Source: Bdellovibrionales bacterium
GTDB taxonomy: Bacteria; Bdellovibrionota; Bdellovibrionia; Bdellovibrionales; UBA1609
DNA length: 64,000 nt
Direction: 5' to 3'
Assembly (NCBI GenBank): GCA_020628165.1
Contig: JAHDFM010000018.1
Location: 1-64,000 of the forward strand
This document shows, piece after piece, positions 39,314 through 48,754 of this stretch (positions are counted from its first letter, which is position 1; each line of letters opens with the position of its first letter). The notes under the pieces are model-generated. The model was not told the origin of the DNA and ran no database searches. It saw only the letters and a list, made by a program, of their open reading frames with translations. The position numbers and the translations under genes are program-made.

Positions 39314-39766
39314 TTAAAGTTTATAGTCCATGAATGATTGTTCCACTTTTTTCTCGACAGCAAGTCGAATTCTTTCTTCTGTATCTAGGTAAGCATATTC
39401 ATCCCTGCGACTTAAAAATATAAGAGCAGAAAATAATAAGCCCGCAAGCAGCAAGGACATTGAAATAAGAGAGTTTTGACTAAGCTGACTAAGAACAACT
39501 GACTCTTGTCTCCAGTTCAAATGAATCCTTTCAAAATTTTTATCCACTTTTGAAGTTTCGTTGATCCACTTGTGTAAGTGATCTTTGTAGCTAGCCTGTA
39601 AAGAGCGATCTATAGAAATTTTTATGTATCTACCACTCTGCGCCACATCATAGAGTTGACTGTCTATTGACTGGCCAAGAGCTCTATCAATGTATTGCAC
39701 ACGATTGAGAGCTAAAACATCAGTTAAAGTAAAAAGAGTTAGAATTAGTATTAGATAGCGAGCCAT
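39314..39766 (-). CDS. Small envelope protein of unknown function
   Basis: 150 residues, not recognised. It has an N-terminal signal peptide (about 1-19, ending ALA), a middle region rich in charged and aromatic residues, one membrane segment (about 98-118) and a short charged cytosolic tail. The topology suggests a periplasmic domain anchored in the inner membrane. Its gene lies downstream of the HExxH protein gene on the same strand, 73 nt away, so they may be co-transcribed. Confidence 0.65.
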   Translation of the reverse strand: MARYLILILTLFTLTDVLALNRVQYIDRALGQSIDSQLYDVAQSGRYIKISIDRSLQASYKDHLHKWINETSKVDKNFERIHLNWRQESVVLSQLSQNSLISMSLLLAGLLFSALIFLSRRDEYAYLDTEERIRLAVEKKVEQSFMDYKL

Positions 39767-39839
39767 GTCCTCATTGTATAATGACTAGGCCCACCTTAGA
39801 TACATAGTCTGAAAGTCTGGTACAAGTTATATCAATGAC

Positions 39840-41132
39840 TTAATCTAAATTACTGGACGTTGTATTTAAGACGTAACACCTGTACAGATTCTTCAAAAGT
39901 AAGTCATCAAAACCTTTGTCAGAAGAGTTTTTAAGGTAGTGAATGTTTCTCAGCTCATCAACAGTTTGATCAAAGTTGTCTAAATCAACGTTGTAATTGA
40001 GGTCTGGGCAGTCGCTATTCACATCAAAAGTCATCTCGTTTTGAATAGTAGGAGCGTCCGATGGAAGAATGTCTTCCAATAAGAGATCATAACTGTTAGC
40101 TAAGCTCTCATTATAGCTTTCCACTGTTTGCTTTACTATCAAGAAGCGATTTTTTAAATATTCAAAATCATAGTTTGGGTGAGTGTACTCCTCGATATAA
40201 TTTGATAAAAGTTCAGGATCAGAAAAATATGATTCCATGGCATAAAATTCGTGAGTGTTGAGGCTTTCAATTTCTGTAATGGCATTTGCAAACTCTATTA
40301 TTTTTGACAGGTCCCAGGATACAATAAATTCATTCTCAAGGTGGCTAGCAATAGACCTAATCGGTCTTTGTAAAGAATAAATGGCCCCCCATGGCCCAGG
40401 GTTGAGTGGGTTAATAGAGATATACTTATTCGAAAATGTAGAACCAACTTCTCTGAGTTGAGCTCTTTTTTCCATAATATCTTTATAACCCATTTTGCTT
40501 AGGTACAACAGTGCCCCCACTTCAGCAAAGGTTTCTGATTTGTGAATCATATGGAAATCAACTTCGTGTTTCATTGCCTTTGGTAAATAATTGTTATCTA
40601 AACAATGAAATGTTTCGTGTAGGTCTGACATGAGCTCCATGACCTCTCTTGAGAGAGGGTCAACAATTTTTTTATTGATAAATTCAGGGGCGTTGTAAAG
40701 AGGTTCTTTAGTCATACCTTCAATTTCAACATCTGTGTACCAACCAAGCAGTCTAATGTTACTCTGCTCTTGATTGAAGTTAGGGTTAGAAGGAATAATG
40801 ACACAAACTTTTTCATTATTTTTGTTTTTAACAAGGCTTGCACTGATATAATTGAATTTAAATAACTTCATTAGAGTGTCTGCATCGGGTGCATCAATAT
40901 ACACTCCTGATTTTTCCATAACAAAATTTTGGATGGCACTGACATGGTGAGTTTCATCAACAGATTGAGCGAATAGAGCTCCCAGTGTGTCCCGGTCGAG
41001 GTAGACAATTGGTTTGTCTTTATTTATTTTGCCAAATGTTTTTTGTAATTGAGCTATATGCTTTGAATGTTTCGTTAACGCTGTAGCATTGATCGTAATC
41101 AATGCCACGAGCCCTAGAACTAATGTTCTCAA
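39840..41132 (-). CDS. Secreted HExxH protein, putative zinc metalloprotease
   Basis: About 430 residues, family not recognised. A TTG start at 41132 is chosen because AGGGAGGGG precedes it closely and it gives a clean signal peptide (MRTLVLGLVALITINATA). An upstream ATG at 41162 has no SD and would put charged residues before the signal. The motif DLHETFHCLD provides HETFH (residues 172-176), and SETFAEVGALL about 28 residues later could give a third, glutamate ligand as in gluzincins. Secreted and probably periplasmic or extracellular. Proteolytic activity is inferred only from the motif. Confidence 0.7.
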   Translation of the reverse strand: MRTLVLGLVALITINATALTKHSKHIAQLQKTFGKINKDKPIVYLDRDTLGALFAQSVDETHHVSAIQNFVMEKSGVYIDAPDADTLMKLFKFNYISASLVKNKNNEKVCVIIPSNPNFNQEQSNIRLLGWYTDVEIEGMTKEPLYNAPEFINKKIVDPLSREVMELMSDLHETFHCLDNNYLPKAMKHEVDFHMIHKSETFAEVGALLYLSKMGYKDIMEKRAQLREVGSTFSNKYISINPLNPGPWGAIYSLQRPIRSIASHLENEFIVSWDLSKIIEFANAITEIESLNTHEFYAMESYFSDPELLSNYIEEYTHPNYDFEYLKNRFLIVKQTVESYNESLANSYDLLLEDILPSDAPTIQNEMTFDVNSDCPDLNYNVDLDNFDQTVDELRNIHYLKNSSDKGFDDLLLKNLYRCYVLNTTSSNLD

Positions 41133-41276
41133 GTCCCCCTCCCTTTTATTCCCCAAGAACATTATTATAACTTTTTAAAGAAATTGACTACGAGAGAACG
41201 TACTCCTGTAAAGATACATTCATTGATTAGGAACTCTTATGTGTATAACGCTGCTCAATTATAAATGTTCTTTAAG

Positions 41277-41795
41277 TTATTTTTTTATCGCTTTATATAT
41301 TTTAAATAATATTAAATAGTTAGTGCCCCATATTAGACCATAAATTAAGAAGCTGTAAAAAGTACTTTCATCGATCAGGGCATTGAAGTGTAAAATTGAA
41401 AATTTCTCACCTGCATAATAAGTGAGCGGACCAGCAAGAAACCCCAATACAAATGTGATCAATGGTTTATTCAGTAGCCAGTTTAATGATAAAGAAAAGC
41501 TTGTTAAAAAGACAAGCCAGTAACAAATCAACCAAACAGGAAATAAAACGTATGGGTCTTTGGGGCTCCACAACCCGATGCTCATAGCTATATAATCAAA
41601 CAGGCAGCCTACGAAACAGCCTATTATGATAAATGTGAGTTCTTTAGTTCTAAAATTATTATAGATGAAATGAATTAAGAGTAATATGGCGGTTAAGGGT
41701 ATAAAAAAATATTGGTTTGGATATGAGAGGGTCGTGCCCCACCAGCCAACTTGAAGCGAAAGAATATTGATTAGATTTGGGCTTATGAACTTCAT
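41277..41795 (-). CDS. DUF2878-like membrane protein
   Basis: 172 residues, mostly hydrophobic, with five to six membrane segments. The N-terminal NILSLQVGWWGTTL, an internal GCLFDYIAMSIGLW and GFLAGPLTYYAGEKF are reminiscent of the DUF2878 family of inner-membrane proteins, whose function is unknown. It stands alone, upstream of and on the same strand as the HExxH gene. Confidence 0.65.
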   Translation of the reverse strand: MKFISPNLINILSLQVGWWGTTLSYPNQYFFIPLTAILLLIHFIYNNFRTKELTFIIIGCFVGCLFDYIAMSIGLWSPKDPYVLFPVWLICYWLVFLTSFSLSLNWLLNKPLITFVLGFLAGPLTYYAGEKFSILHFNALIDESTFYSFLIYGLIWGTNYLILFKIYKAIKK

Positions 41796-41860
41796 AAAAT
41801 CATTTTATATTAAATCGGTTCAGAAGCAAATAAACCATCGAATAACAAAACTGCTAAGAC

Positions 41861-42943
41861 TTGTTCTCTTCACTGAAATCATGTACTTTATTTCATGTGG
41901 ATGATTTGAAAAAAAAGCTAATAAATAGATCAGTATTTTCATTCTCATTGGGGCGTTCTGCATTATTTTTTCTCGAGAACAAACCTCTGCCTTATATAAA
42001 AAGTATTTTTGATACAAAAAAAACGGAGCTACCTCCAAAAGATTTTCAAAAAGCATCTGAAATATATTTAAGAAAGTTGTTTGAGGAAGAGGCTGAAAAC
42101 ATTGCTAGTGGATATTATCCCGCAAGTGTTTTGGCTGTTGAAAAGCCAACAGCTCATTTTAAAAGACTTTTGAAAATTTGGTCAGACTCTTTTCTTGTAT
42201 CTTATCGTCAGTCAAAAAAACAAAATAAAATCTTTAGTAAAGAGGCCAAAAAGCTTCTAGGGAATGTGCCCAAATATTACCAACGCAATTTTCACTATCA
42301 AACAGATGGTTACTTATCTGAAAAGTCTGCAGAGATTTATGATCACCAAGTTGACCTCCTATTTAGTGGCGCAACAGGTGCTATGCGTCGGTCGCTGTTA
42401 CCTGCACTCGTCTGTTATCAGAAGAAAAAAAAGAAGTTAAAAATACTTGAAGTTGGTTGTGGAGCCGGCTCATTCACTAAGTTTTTGGCGCAGACTCTAC
42501 CTGATGCTGAAATCGTTGCTTTAGATATCAGTCAGCCATATCTCAAGGTGGCGCAGCGTAAGTTGCAAAAATTCAATAATGTGAGTTTCATTAATGGTCT
42601 TGGCGAAAGCTTAGACTTTAAAGATGAAAGTTTTGATATGGCTATCTCGGTTTTTTTGTATCATGAATTGCCAAGTGATATTCGAGAACAGGTCATGCAA
42701 GAGTCGAAGAGAGTCTTAAAACCTGGGGGTCTGTTTGGTTTAGTTGATTCTTTGCAAGTGGACGATCACCCAGAACTCAATTGGGCACTTTATAATTTTC
42801 CAAAGATTTTTCATGAGCCGTTTTATAAGAACTACGTTGATAACCCTATTGAAGACTTAGTGAATACTGTATTTAATGTTGAGAAAAGCAACGTGAGCAC
42901 GCACTTCTTGTCGAAGTGTGTGACGATAGAAAAGTCCTTATAA
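41861..42943 (+). CDS. SAM-dependent methyltransferase
   Basis: Up to 360 residues. The class I methyltransferase domain starts at about 190 with LKILEVGCGAGSFTKF (motif I); VALDISQPYL (motif II) and RVLKPGGLFGLVDSL (post-III) follow. The N-terminal 185 residues are not a known domain and include YYQRNFHYQTDGYLSEKSA. The start is uncertain: TTG at 41861 has no clear SD, there is no in-frame ATG before residue 175, and a GTG at about residue 13 is another option. Substrate unknown. Ends one base before the convergent dipeptidase gene. Confidence 0.8.
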   Translation: MFSSLKSCTLFHVDDLKKKLINRSVFSFSLGRSALFFLENKPLPYIKSIFDTKKTELPPKDFQKASEIYLRKLFEEEAENIASGYYPASVLAVEKPTAHFKRLLKIWSDSFLVSYRQSKKQNKIFSKEAKKLLGNVPKYYQRNFHYQTDGYLSEKSAEIYDHQVDLLFSGATGAMRRSLLPALVCYQKKKKKLKILEVGCGAGSFTKFLAQTLPDAEIVALDISQPYLKVAQRKLQKFNNVSFINGLGESLDFKDESFDMAISVFLYHELPSDIREQVMQESKRVLKPGGLFGLVDSLQVDDHPELNWALYNFPKIFHEPFYKNYVDNPIEDLVNTVFNVEKSNVSTHFLSKCVTIEKSL

Positions 42944-42944
42944 A

Positions 42945-43667
42945 TCATTGAATATCAAAGTTGTGATAAGTTTTCATCACTACACCTGGCAAAGAGTAAT
43001 GCCACCACTCTTTTGAGTAGTTTTTAAAACCATATTTTTCCATATACTTTTTTAATATAAGACGATTGGCTCGCGCTGTCTGACTGACACGAGTAGAGTG
43101 AGTGTTGGATGCAATGTCTAAACAATCATAAGTTGTGCCCATTTCAAGAGTATTTTCACCTTGAGGCCATTGACTTGTGCGAGTGCAATTTTTTTGAGGT
43201 GAGTCTAAAAATATAATTGATGGGCTGTCTTTTATTTTAACCAAAGTTAAATCAACCGCTAAACCACGACTGTGTTTTGATTTTTTGGCTAGGTATTTTT
43301 TTTTGAACAAATCGCTTTTGTTGATATTTGGAAAAAATGATTTTTTCATAGTTATATTTTCTGAGTTCACAGCCCAACGGTAAAATTGATCCACAGCTTT
43401 TTGAGGACGGTAACAGTCATATATTTTGAGGGATAACTTTTTTGTTTTGAGTTCACTTTGAACTAACTTTAATTTTTCCACGAGCTTTTTATGTAAGTAG
43501 CAAGTGTTACTTTGGTAGCCTTTAACAGGCTTGCCTAGAAAGTTAAATTTTGTTGAGTACCTTATATCAATCTCAATAGTTGGAATTTCTTTTTTCACAT
43601 CTTGAAAGTAATCTGGAATGTCAGCAAAAATGAAGAGGGGAGCCAATAGGTAAGCAATGAATATCAT
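42945..43667 (-). CDS. D-Ala-D-Ala dipeptidase, VanX/DdpX-like
   Basis: 240 residues, peptidase family M15D. Signal peptide at about 1-15, so it acts outside the cytoplasm. Zinc ligands follow the VanX pattern: SKHSRGLAVD gives His132 and Asp139, and EWWHY gives the catalytic Glu220 and ligand His223. The DCYRPQKAVDQF region supplies the conserved arginine. It should cleave D-Ala-D-Ala, either from peptidoglycan turnover or released from other cells. There are no vancomycin-resistance genes nearby, so a nutritional or predatory role is more likely than resistance. Confidence 0.9.
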   Translation of the reverse strand: MIFIAYLLAPLFIFADIPDYFQDVKKEIPTIEIDIRYSTKFNFLGKPVKGYQSNTCYLHKKLVEKLKLVQSELKTKKLSLKIYDCYRPQKAVDQFYRWAVNSENITMKKSFFPNINKSDLFKKKYLAKKSKHSRGLAVDLTLVKIKDSPSIIFLDSPQKNCTRTSQWPQGENTLEMGTTYDCLDIASNTHSTRVSQTARANRLILKKYMEKYGFKNYSKEWWHYSLPGVVMKTYHNFDIQ

Positions 43668-43818
43668 TACTAAATTGTAACAGTTTACAGTGAAAATAAT
43701 AGAGGTAGATAACGCTAGTTGTAATCATTTTTGAGAATGTCGACGTTTGGCTGACTCTAATTTGTTGAGATTGACACTCAACATAGAATATAGCACTGTG
43801 TGTAAAAACGGAGAATAA

Positions 43819-44904
43819 GTGCAAAATAGGTCATTTCTGGTCACTGGTGGCACCGGCTTTGTCGGTGGTTCTATTGCTGCTGAGTTAATAAATAAAGGTC
43901 ACAAAGTTGTAGTGGTTAGTCGAAATGACCTTAGTGGCGAAAGAACGTTCAGATCGGTTAAAATGGCTGCTGAAGGCCTTGGTCTCAAAACTCCAGTATT
44001 GGGCAGCTCCTTAAACGTCTATAACTATGATGATACTAATGAAGACTCATTTCTTAAGACTCTAGATGACATTTCTGAGAACAATCAAATTCATGCAGTC
44101 ATCCATGCAGCAGCTGAGATGTCCTATAGCATGCAGCTTTTTCAAAAATCATTGTTAGCTAATAAGGTGTTTACAACAAACTTTTATAAAAAAGTATCTG
44201 ACTGTTTTAAAGGTTGTGAGAGGTTTTATTATGTCTCTACAGCTTATTCTACAGGGCCTGTTGATTTCCCTATAGAAGAGAAAGTTATCGACACTCAAGT
44301 TTTAACAAACTCTTATCAAAGTTCTAAATGGGAAACTGAGAAAAGTCTTTTTACGGAATCGCAAACAAATGCATTGCCTGTGACTATTTTGAGGCCGTCT
44401 ATAGTGATTGGCAGTCGAAGCAATGGGTGGGCTCACTCAAAGCCATTTGGCTTTTATATGTTCTTATCAGGAGTATTCAGAGCTATTAATAAATTTAAAA
44501 AAAATTATTTAAAAGTCGACCTTATAAAAGATAATTACATCAACTTAGTATCTATAGATCAGGTAAACGAGGCTGTGACAAGTCTTATTAGCTCCGAAAA
44601 AAATCAAAAAAAACTAGAAGTCGTGAATTTAGTTCCTCAAAACAGTGAAAATAACAAAACGGGTGCTTTGCTAAAGCTTGTTGGCAATGCTCTAGAGGCT
44701 CAACTTGAATGTGGTCCTCCGGGGTCCATTCAAGAAAAACTACTGAATAAAACCATTCAGCTTAATAAGGCCTTTGCTAAACACTCTTGGAACTTCAAAA
44801 CAGGAAATTATCGTAGAATCACTGGTAAAGAAATAAGAGCACTCACTGTTGATAATATTAAAACCACTATCAACTTCTATTACCGCAGTAATACCTTAAA
44901 GTAG
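43819..44904 (+). CDS. Extended SDR, NAD(P)-dependent reductase/epimerase
   Basis: 361 residues. Rossmann glycine motif TGGTGFVGG (9-17), HAAAEMSY (97-104), an active-site STAYSTG, and the YQSSK catalytic pair (Tyr166, Lys170). Long C-terminal substrate domain with TILRPSIVIGSRSNGW. The layout resembles the NAD_binding_4 branch (fatty acyl-CoA reductase-like) or nucleotide-sugar epimerases; the substrate cannot be told. GTG start, preceded by CGGAGAA. Monocistronic in appearance. Confidence 0.83.
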   Translation: MQNRSFLVTGGTGFVGGSIAAELINKGHKVVVVSRNDLSGERTFRSVKMAAEGLGLKTPVLGSSLNVYNYDDTNEDSFLKTLDDISENNQIHAVIHAAAEMSYSMQLFQKSLLANKVFTTNFYKKVSDCFKGCERFYYVSTAYSTGPVDFPIEEKVIDTQVLTNSYQSSKWETEKSLFTESQTNALPVTILRPSIVIGSRSNGWAHSKPFGFYMFLSGVFRAINKFKKNYLKVDLIKDNYINLVSIDQVNEAVTSLISSEKNQKKLEVVNLVPQNSENNKTGALLKLVGNALEAQLECGPPGSIQEKLLNKTIQLNKAFAKHSWNFKTGNYRRITGKEIRALTVDNIKTTINFYYRSNTLK

Positions 44905-45204
44905 CATTTATAAATCATCATAATATATATGAATTATTTCAGATTCATATTAACTCATCATTTTTGTACAAAAAATGTTTTGAAATGAAACATCATTCCG
45001 TAATTTTTTATAAAACTGTCGAACTATTATATAATTTATATATAAGTCGGTGATTTTGAATAGTTGAGTTCCTTTTTTTGAAAGTAGACCTAAAGATAGG
45101 AATATATGTCCATCTTTAAGTTATTTTATTAATTTCATATGGAAAAGGGCTAGATTATCTTATTAAAATTTCAAAGTTTTTATAATTTATTAGAAAATAA
45201 AGTA
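44905..45204. other. A+T-rich gap, probable terminator-promoter region
   Basis: About 300 very A+T-rich bases. A palindrome CATTTTTGTACAAAAAATG near 44959 may terminate the reductase gene, but it lacks a T tail beyond the stem. No gene seen. Confidence 0.45.
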
Positions 45205-45975
45205 GTGAAAATAACTTGCTTTTTCTTAGCAATTTTTTGTTCTCTCACAGCCTTTGCTCATGAAGTTGATTTTGCAATTAATTATTATCATTTAAGAACA
45301 GAGTCCACTCAGACGGGGCAACCTAGTGAATTTTTATTTAAACCAGCACCTAAAATAGCAATTGATTATCAATATCATATTCAAAAAAATCAAGCTGTCG
45401 GCTTAGGTGTGGATTACTCTATGCTAGAGGTGGATGTTTCAAATATTAGTCTTTTTGTTGAGGAAGATGAGTACGATCCGTTCAACTATTATTTAAAATA
45501 CAGCGCTTGGTATAAGGGGGGAGTGAACTTTACACTGTTAGCTGGGCAAAAAATGTTTGCTCTCTATGATATAAGAACTCTGGGTGTGACATTTAATAAA
45601 TTCTTTCCTCCGTTTGTCGGTGCAGGAATAGCTTTTCGGGCGAAAAATATTTTAGGTGCTGTTGAACTTGAATATTTCTACAAATATATTTTTGAAACTA
45701 GAGAAGAGGAAGACACTTTCACAGGTTATGTGCAAGAGATCAAAGCTCATCTTAATATTGGTCGACAAAGTTACTCCGGGCAAACTCGAAGGGGGCCCTT
45801 TAGTAAAATATTCTACACCTATTATAGAACTCCAGCCTTTGAAGGGAATTGGGGAGTTTATTTTAAGTACATTTTTTCAAATATAGAGTCAGAGAGGTTT
45901 GCCTATAAAACGGATGAGAGGTCCTTTGGTCTCTATTATAAATGGCGAATTAAAAAGCGTTTTAGGAGAAATTAA
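45205..45975 (+). CDS. Putative outer-membrane beta-barrel protein
   Basis: 256 residues, not matched to a named family. Signal peptide of about 18 residues ending AFA, then alternating strands typical of small outer-membrane barrels (for example around 52-66, 88-110, 135-160, 215-250), many Tyr/Phe and Gly. The start is GTG. Its stop touches the ATG of the next gene (TAAATG), so the two are one transcriptional unit. It may be a surface protein partnered with the downstream lectin-like lipoprotein. Confidence 0.65.
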   Translation: MKITCFFLAIFCSLTAFAHEVDFAINYYHLRTESTQTGQPSEFLFKPAPKIAIDYQYHIQKNQAVGLGVDYSMLEVDVSNISLFVEEDEYDPFNYYLKYSAWYKGGVNFTLLAGQKMFALYDIRTLGVTFNKFFPPFVGAGIAFRAKNILGAVELEYFYKYIFETREEEDTFTGYVQEIKAHLNIGRQSYSGQTRRGPFSKIFYTYYRTPAFEGNWGVYFKYIFSNIESERFAYKTDERSFGLYYKWRIKKRFRRN

Positions 45976-47193
45976 ATGAAACGCTGGCTACAAATCTCAC
46001 TATCAACTTTTTTAGTTTTCATTATGTCATGTGATGCTGATGACAATATACTGGGGATTGGCAGCCGTATTGGAGTGAATTGTGGAGCTCAAGATAGTCT
46101 TCCTCCAGAGAAAATAACATCATTGCAAGAGATCACAATTGCAGCTGTTACAAAAAGTCCTGAGTACACTTGGGCGGAAGCTTTAGATTTTTGCGGTGTT
46201 AGTCGTTACGAGTGGGCCATTGGTACCTCTCCTGGAGGAGAAGAACTTGTTGCTTATGAGGATATTGGCTTAGTGACAACTTTTAAAGATGAAGATTTAA
46301 CTTTAGTTCCGCTGCAAACCTACTACACATCCATTCGTGCCGTCGATTTGAATGGCAATGCCAGTGAGCCTATAATAAGTCCTGGGTGGCAGCAGTTTGA
46401 CCCTGTTAGTGATTTGCCTAATTTAATTCTTAGGCTCGATGCGATTTCACTTTCTTCTGTCAGAGATGAAAGCAATAGAGCCGCTAGCTCTGGATCCTTC
46501 TCTGGCAATGTCGATGATTGGTTGGACACATCTTCTGGTGGTGCTAACCATAACTTCTTTGCAAAGTCGGCAGCTTACAGGCCAACGTTTACGCCACATT
46601 ACCTAGAGTTCAATGGGACTAGCCAAGCCTTAACTGTTGCTGATCATCCGGAATTAAATACGGGAACTGTTGACCAACGTAATTTCACGGCCGTTTTTGA
46701 AACAAGCAGTGATATCAATACAACTCAAGTTATCTATGACGAAGGTGGTGGCATCCGCGGTATGAATTATTACATCTCCGGAGGTCGTTTTTATTGTGGT
46801 TTTTATAACACCAATGATGATGGTGATGGAGCACAGGCCTACACATATGTAAGTACACCGATAGCAACAAATACTAAATATGTCGCCACTTGGGTTTTTG
46901 ATTATACAAACTATACGGGGCCAGCTGGACCAAATGGATCTTTGAGTTGTTACGTTAATAACGTTTTGATAGGAACAACTTCAAGCACCTCTAAACTTTA
47001 TGCGCACTCAGGTGATATTGGGATTGGTGGTTTTATTAATGCTTCCTACTTTCATACAGGAGCCACTGGCAATGGAGACGGTGGTTATTTTAACGGAAGA
47101 ATATTTGAATTTATGATTGTTAACGGGGTTCCGTCAGGAACAGACATTAATAATATCTGGGTTTACTTAAGTGATAAATGGGACTTGCTGTAA
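45976..47193 (+). CDS. Lipoprotein with FN3-like and LamG-like domains
   Basis: 405 residues. Lipoprotein signal with lipobox IMSC (Cys19). A fibronectin III-like segment (about 35-130, with TYYTSIRAVDLNGNAS) is followed by a concanavalin/LamG-like lectin domain (about 150-402, with YLEFNGTSQALTVADHPELN and GDIGIGGF). Likely exposed on the envelope and binding glycans or proteins. It directly follows the barrel-like gene. The last codons form one arm of a hairpin, probably a terminator. Confidence 0.78.
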   Translation: MKRWLQISLSTFLVFIMSCDADDNILGIGSRIGVNCGAQDSLPPEKITSLQEITIAAVTKSPEYTWAEALDFCGVSRYEWAIGTSPGGEELVAYEDIGLVTTFKDEDLTLVPLQTYYTSIRAVDLNGNASEPIISPGWQQFDPVSDLPNLILRLDAISLSSVRDESNRAASSGSFSGNVDDWLDTSSGGANHNFFAKSAAYRPTFTPHYLEFNGTSQALTVADHPELNTGTVDQRNFTAVFETSSDINTTQVIYDEGGGIRGMNYYISGGRFYCGFYNTNDDGDGAQAYTYVSTPIATNTKYVATWVFDYTNYTGPAGPNGSLSCYVNNVLIGTTSSTSKLYAHSGDIGIGGFINASYFHTGATGNGDGGYFNGRIFEFMIVNGVPSGTDINNIWVYLSDKWDLL

Positions 47194-47215
47194 GCAAGTC
47201 CAGGCTTCTTTATAA
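47181..47215 (+). terminator. Hairpin overlapping the stop codon of the LamG lipoprotein gene
   Basis: GGACTTGC pairs with GCAAGTCC around a 5-nt loop that contains the TAA stop. The tail is GGCTTCTTTATA, with few T. It stands between two convergent genes 16 nt apart and could stop transcription from either side. Confidence 0.55.
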
Positions 47216-48592
47216 AAATAATTTTCTGACTTTACCACAGTGTAACTTATCTGTTTTATAGTATTTACGATCGCTATGAAAAAGTCGACTTGATCGTCCA
47301 GTGAGTGTTCGTTGTACGCCAACAACAGCTGTTCCTTGTGGGCAAACTGTTTTTCTGGTTGTGTTGGTTGCATAAGCAACAGTGAATACATTACTGATTT
47401 GAAACGCATGGGTGTTTCCTAAGTTTGGAGCGGAGTAAACAAAATAATCAGTAGATCCTGTTGTCCCTGTGGATGTATTGAATCCACTTAAGGCAAGAAG
47501 GTGAGATGCAGCTACACCGTTGTTATAGACTTTCAAACCATCACCACTAACACGTATATTGGCGCCCTTAGACTCATTATTTTGTATGTTGCTAGGTTGA
47601 TATATTTTGAGCCCAGCAAAACCTGACGTTGTTTCAGTGACTTCTGAACTATCGTGGACCAAGCCGCATACGATTCTAGAAACTTGGAAGCCACCTTTTC
47701 CGTTGCCATTAGATAGAGTTAAAACACCTCTCAAAAAGTAAGGCATTTCACATTGTGGCAGGTTAGATTGGAGCCTTGGAGCTTTTTGAGCTTTGTCTGT
47801 TAAGCTTTGTTCATAACTATCTACAACAACTTTAAAGTCCACCCATGCAGATTCTTTGCCTGTTACAGTGCTAAAAGCTTTTGCTCGATAATCGACATAC
47901 ATATCGTTGTGAGTGGCTGATGCAGAGTACATAGTTGTCGATTGGTTAGGAATGGTTTGGTAAACAAAAGTGTTGGTTCCAGTTTTTACTTTTTTCTGCC
48001 ACATATATTCAATATTGCTTAGGTCAGTGTCTTTTGTCGTATCAAGCCTAACAGAGAATGTAGCATTGCCCTGACTTGTGTTCGTGTTTGTTGTGAAAAT
48101 AACTTGCGCCGAATTTGCTCTAATATAGACATTTTTAGGGCCAACAGGGGGTTGAATGGGTGGTTGAACAGGAGGTGTTACTGAGTCAGAAACATTAAAG
48201 GTGACAGTTTTCTCAACACGGTCTCCACCTTCAAGGCCTATAATAGTGAGGACATCCCCTTTTTTAATGGAGTTGATACTCACGCTTTGACCAAGTCCTT
48301 GAATGGTTTGTCCGTTGAGTTTGTATTCGAAAGTAATATTTTGTGATTTTGTTTCAACGACATTAACATTCACTACAACAAGAGATCCGTCAGTGATAGG
48401 TTCTTGTGCAACGATATCATAAGTGTAGTTGAGTTGACCAGTTGTCGTCGGATTGAGTTCAGACGGGTTTTCAACTTGACCTTCAAGTAATGATGGATCG
48501 AGTGGTTGAGCACAGTTTTGATATAAAAAAACGATAGAAAGAACTGCTGCTAAGCAAACTATAGATTTGATGTATGCCATTGAATTTTTCAT
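47210..48592 (-). CDS. Large surface lipoprotein of unknown function
   Basis: About 460 residues from ATG at 48592, which follows GGAGGGG; an ATG ten codons upstream lies before that SD. The lipoprotein signal ends FLYQNC (Cys27), a lipobox form common in Bdellovibrio-like proteomes. Two Ig-like beta segments follow (about 50-140 and 155-260), separated by a proline-rich linker PPVQPPIQPPVGP. The C-terminal 190 residues carry paired cysteines and glycine-serine-rich strands. No enzyme motif; possibly adhesive. Confidence 0.7.
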   Translation of the reverse strand: MKNSMAYIKSIVCLAAVLSIVFLYQNCAQPLDPSLLEGQVENPSELNPTTTGQLNYTYDIVAQEPITDGSLVVVNVNVVETKSQNITFEYKLNGQTIQGLGQSVSINSIKKGDVLTIIGLEGGDRVEKTVTFNVSDSVTPPVQPPIQPPVGPKNVYIRANSAQVIFTTNTNTSQGNATFSVRLDTTKDTDLSNIEYMWQKKVKTGTNTFVYQTIPNQSTTMYSASATHNDMYVDYRAKAFSTVTGKESAWVDFKVVVDSYEQSLTDKAQKAPRLQSNLPQCEMPYFLRGVLTLSNGNGKGGFQVSRIVCGLVHDSSEVTETTSGFAGLKIYQPSNIQNNESKGANIRVSGDGLKVYNNGVAASHLLALSGFNTSTGTTGSTDYFVYSAPNLGNTHAFQISNVFTVAYATNTTRKTVCPQGTAVVGVQRTLTGRSSRLFHSDRKYYKTDKLHCGKVRKLFL

Positions 48593-48754
48593 ATCCCCTC
48601 CATATGAATAGTTCGTTCTCAAATCATAACAAAATTGTCACAAAAATGTTTGAATTATTAACAAAATTCTCATGATGAGACAGTCTTTTTTTAAAAGGTG
48701 TCTAAGTCTTATTTAATAGTTTGTATTTTCCGATATATTTAAAAGACTTATGAG

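Noticed and set aside
44959-44977. Palindrome considered as an intrinsic terminator
   Set aside because: No T tract beyond the stem and the A/T stem is weak; kept only as a remark in the gap entry.
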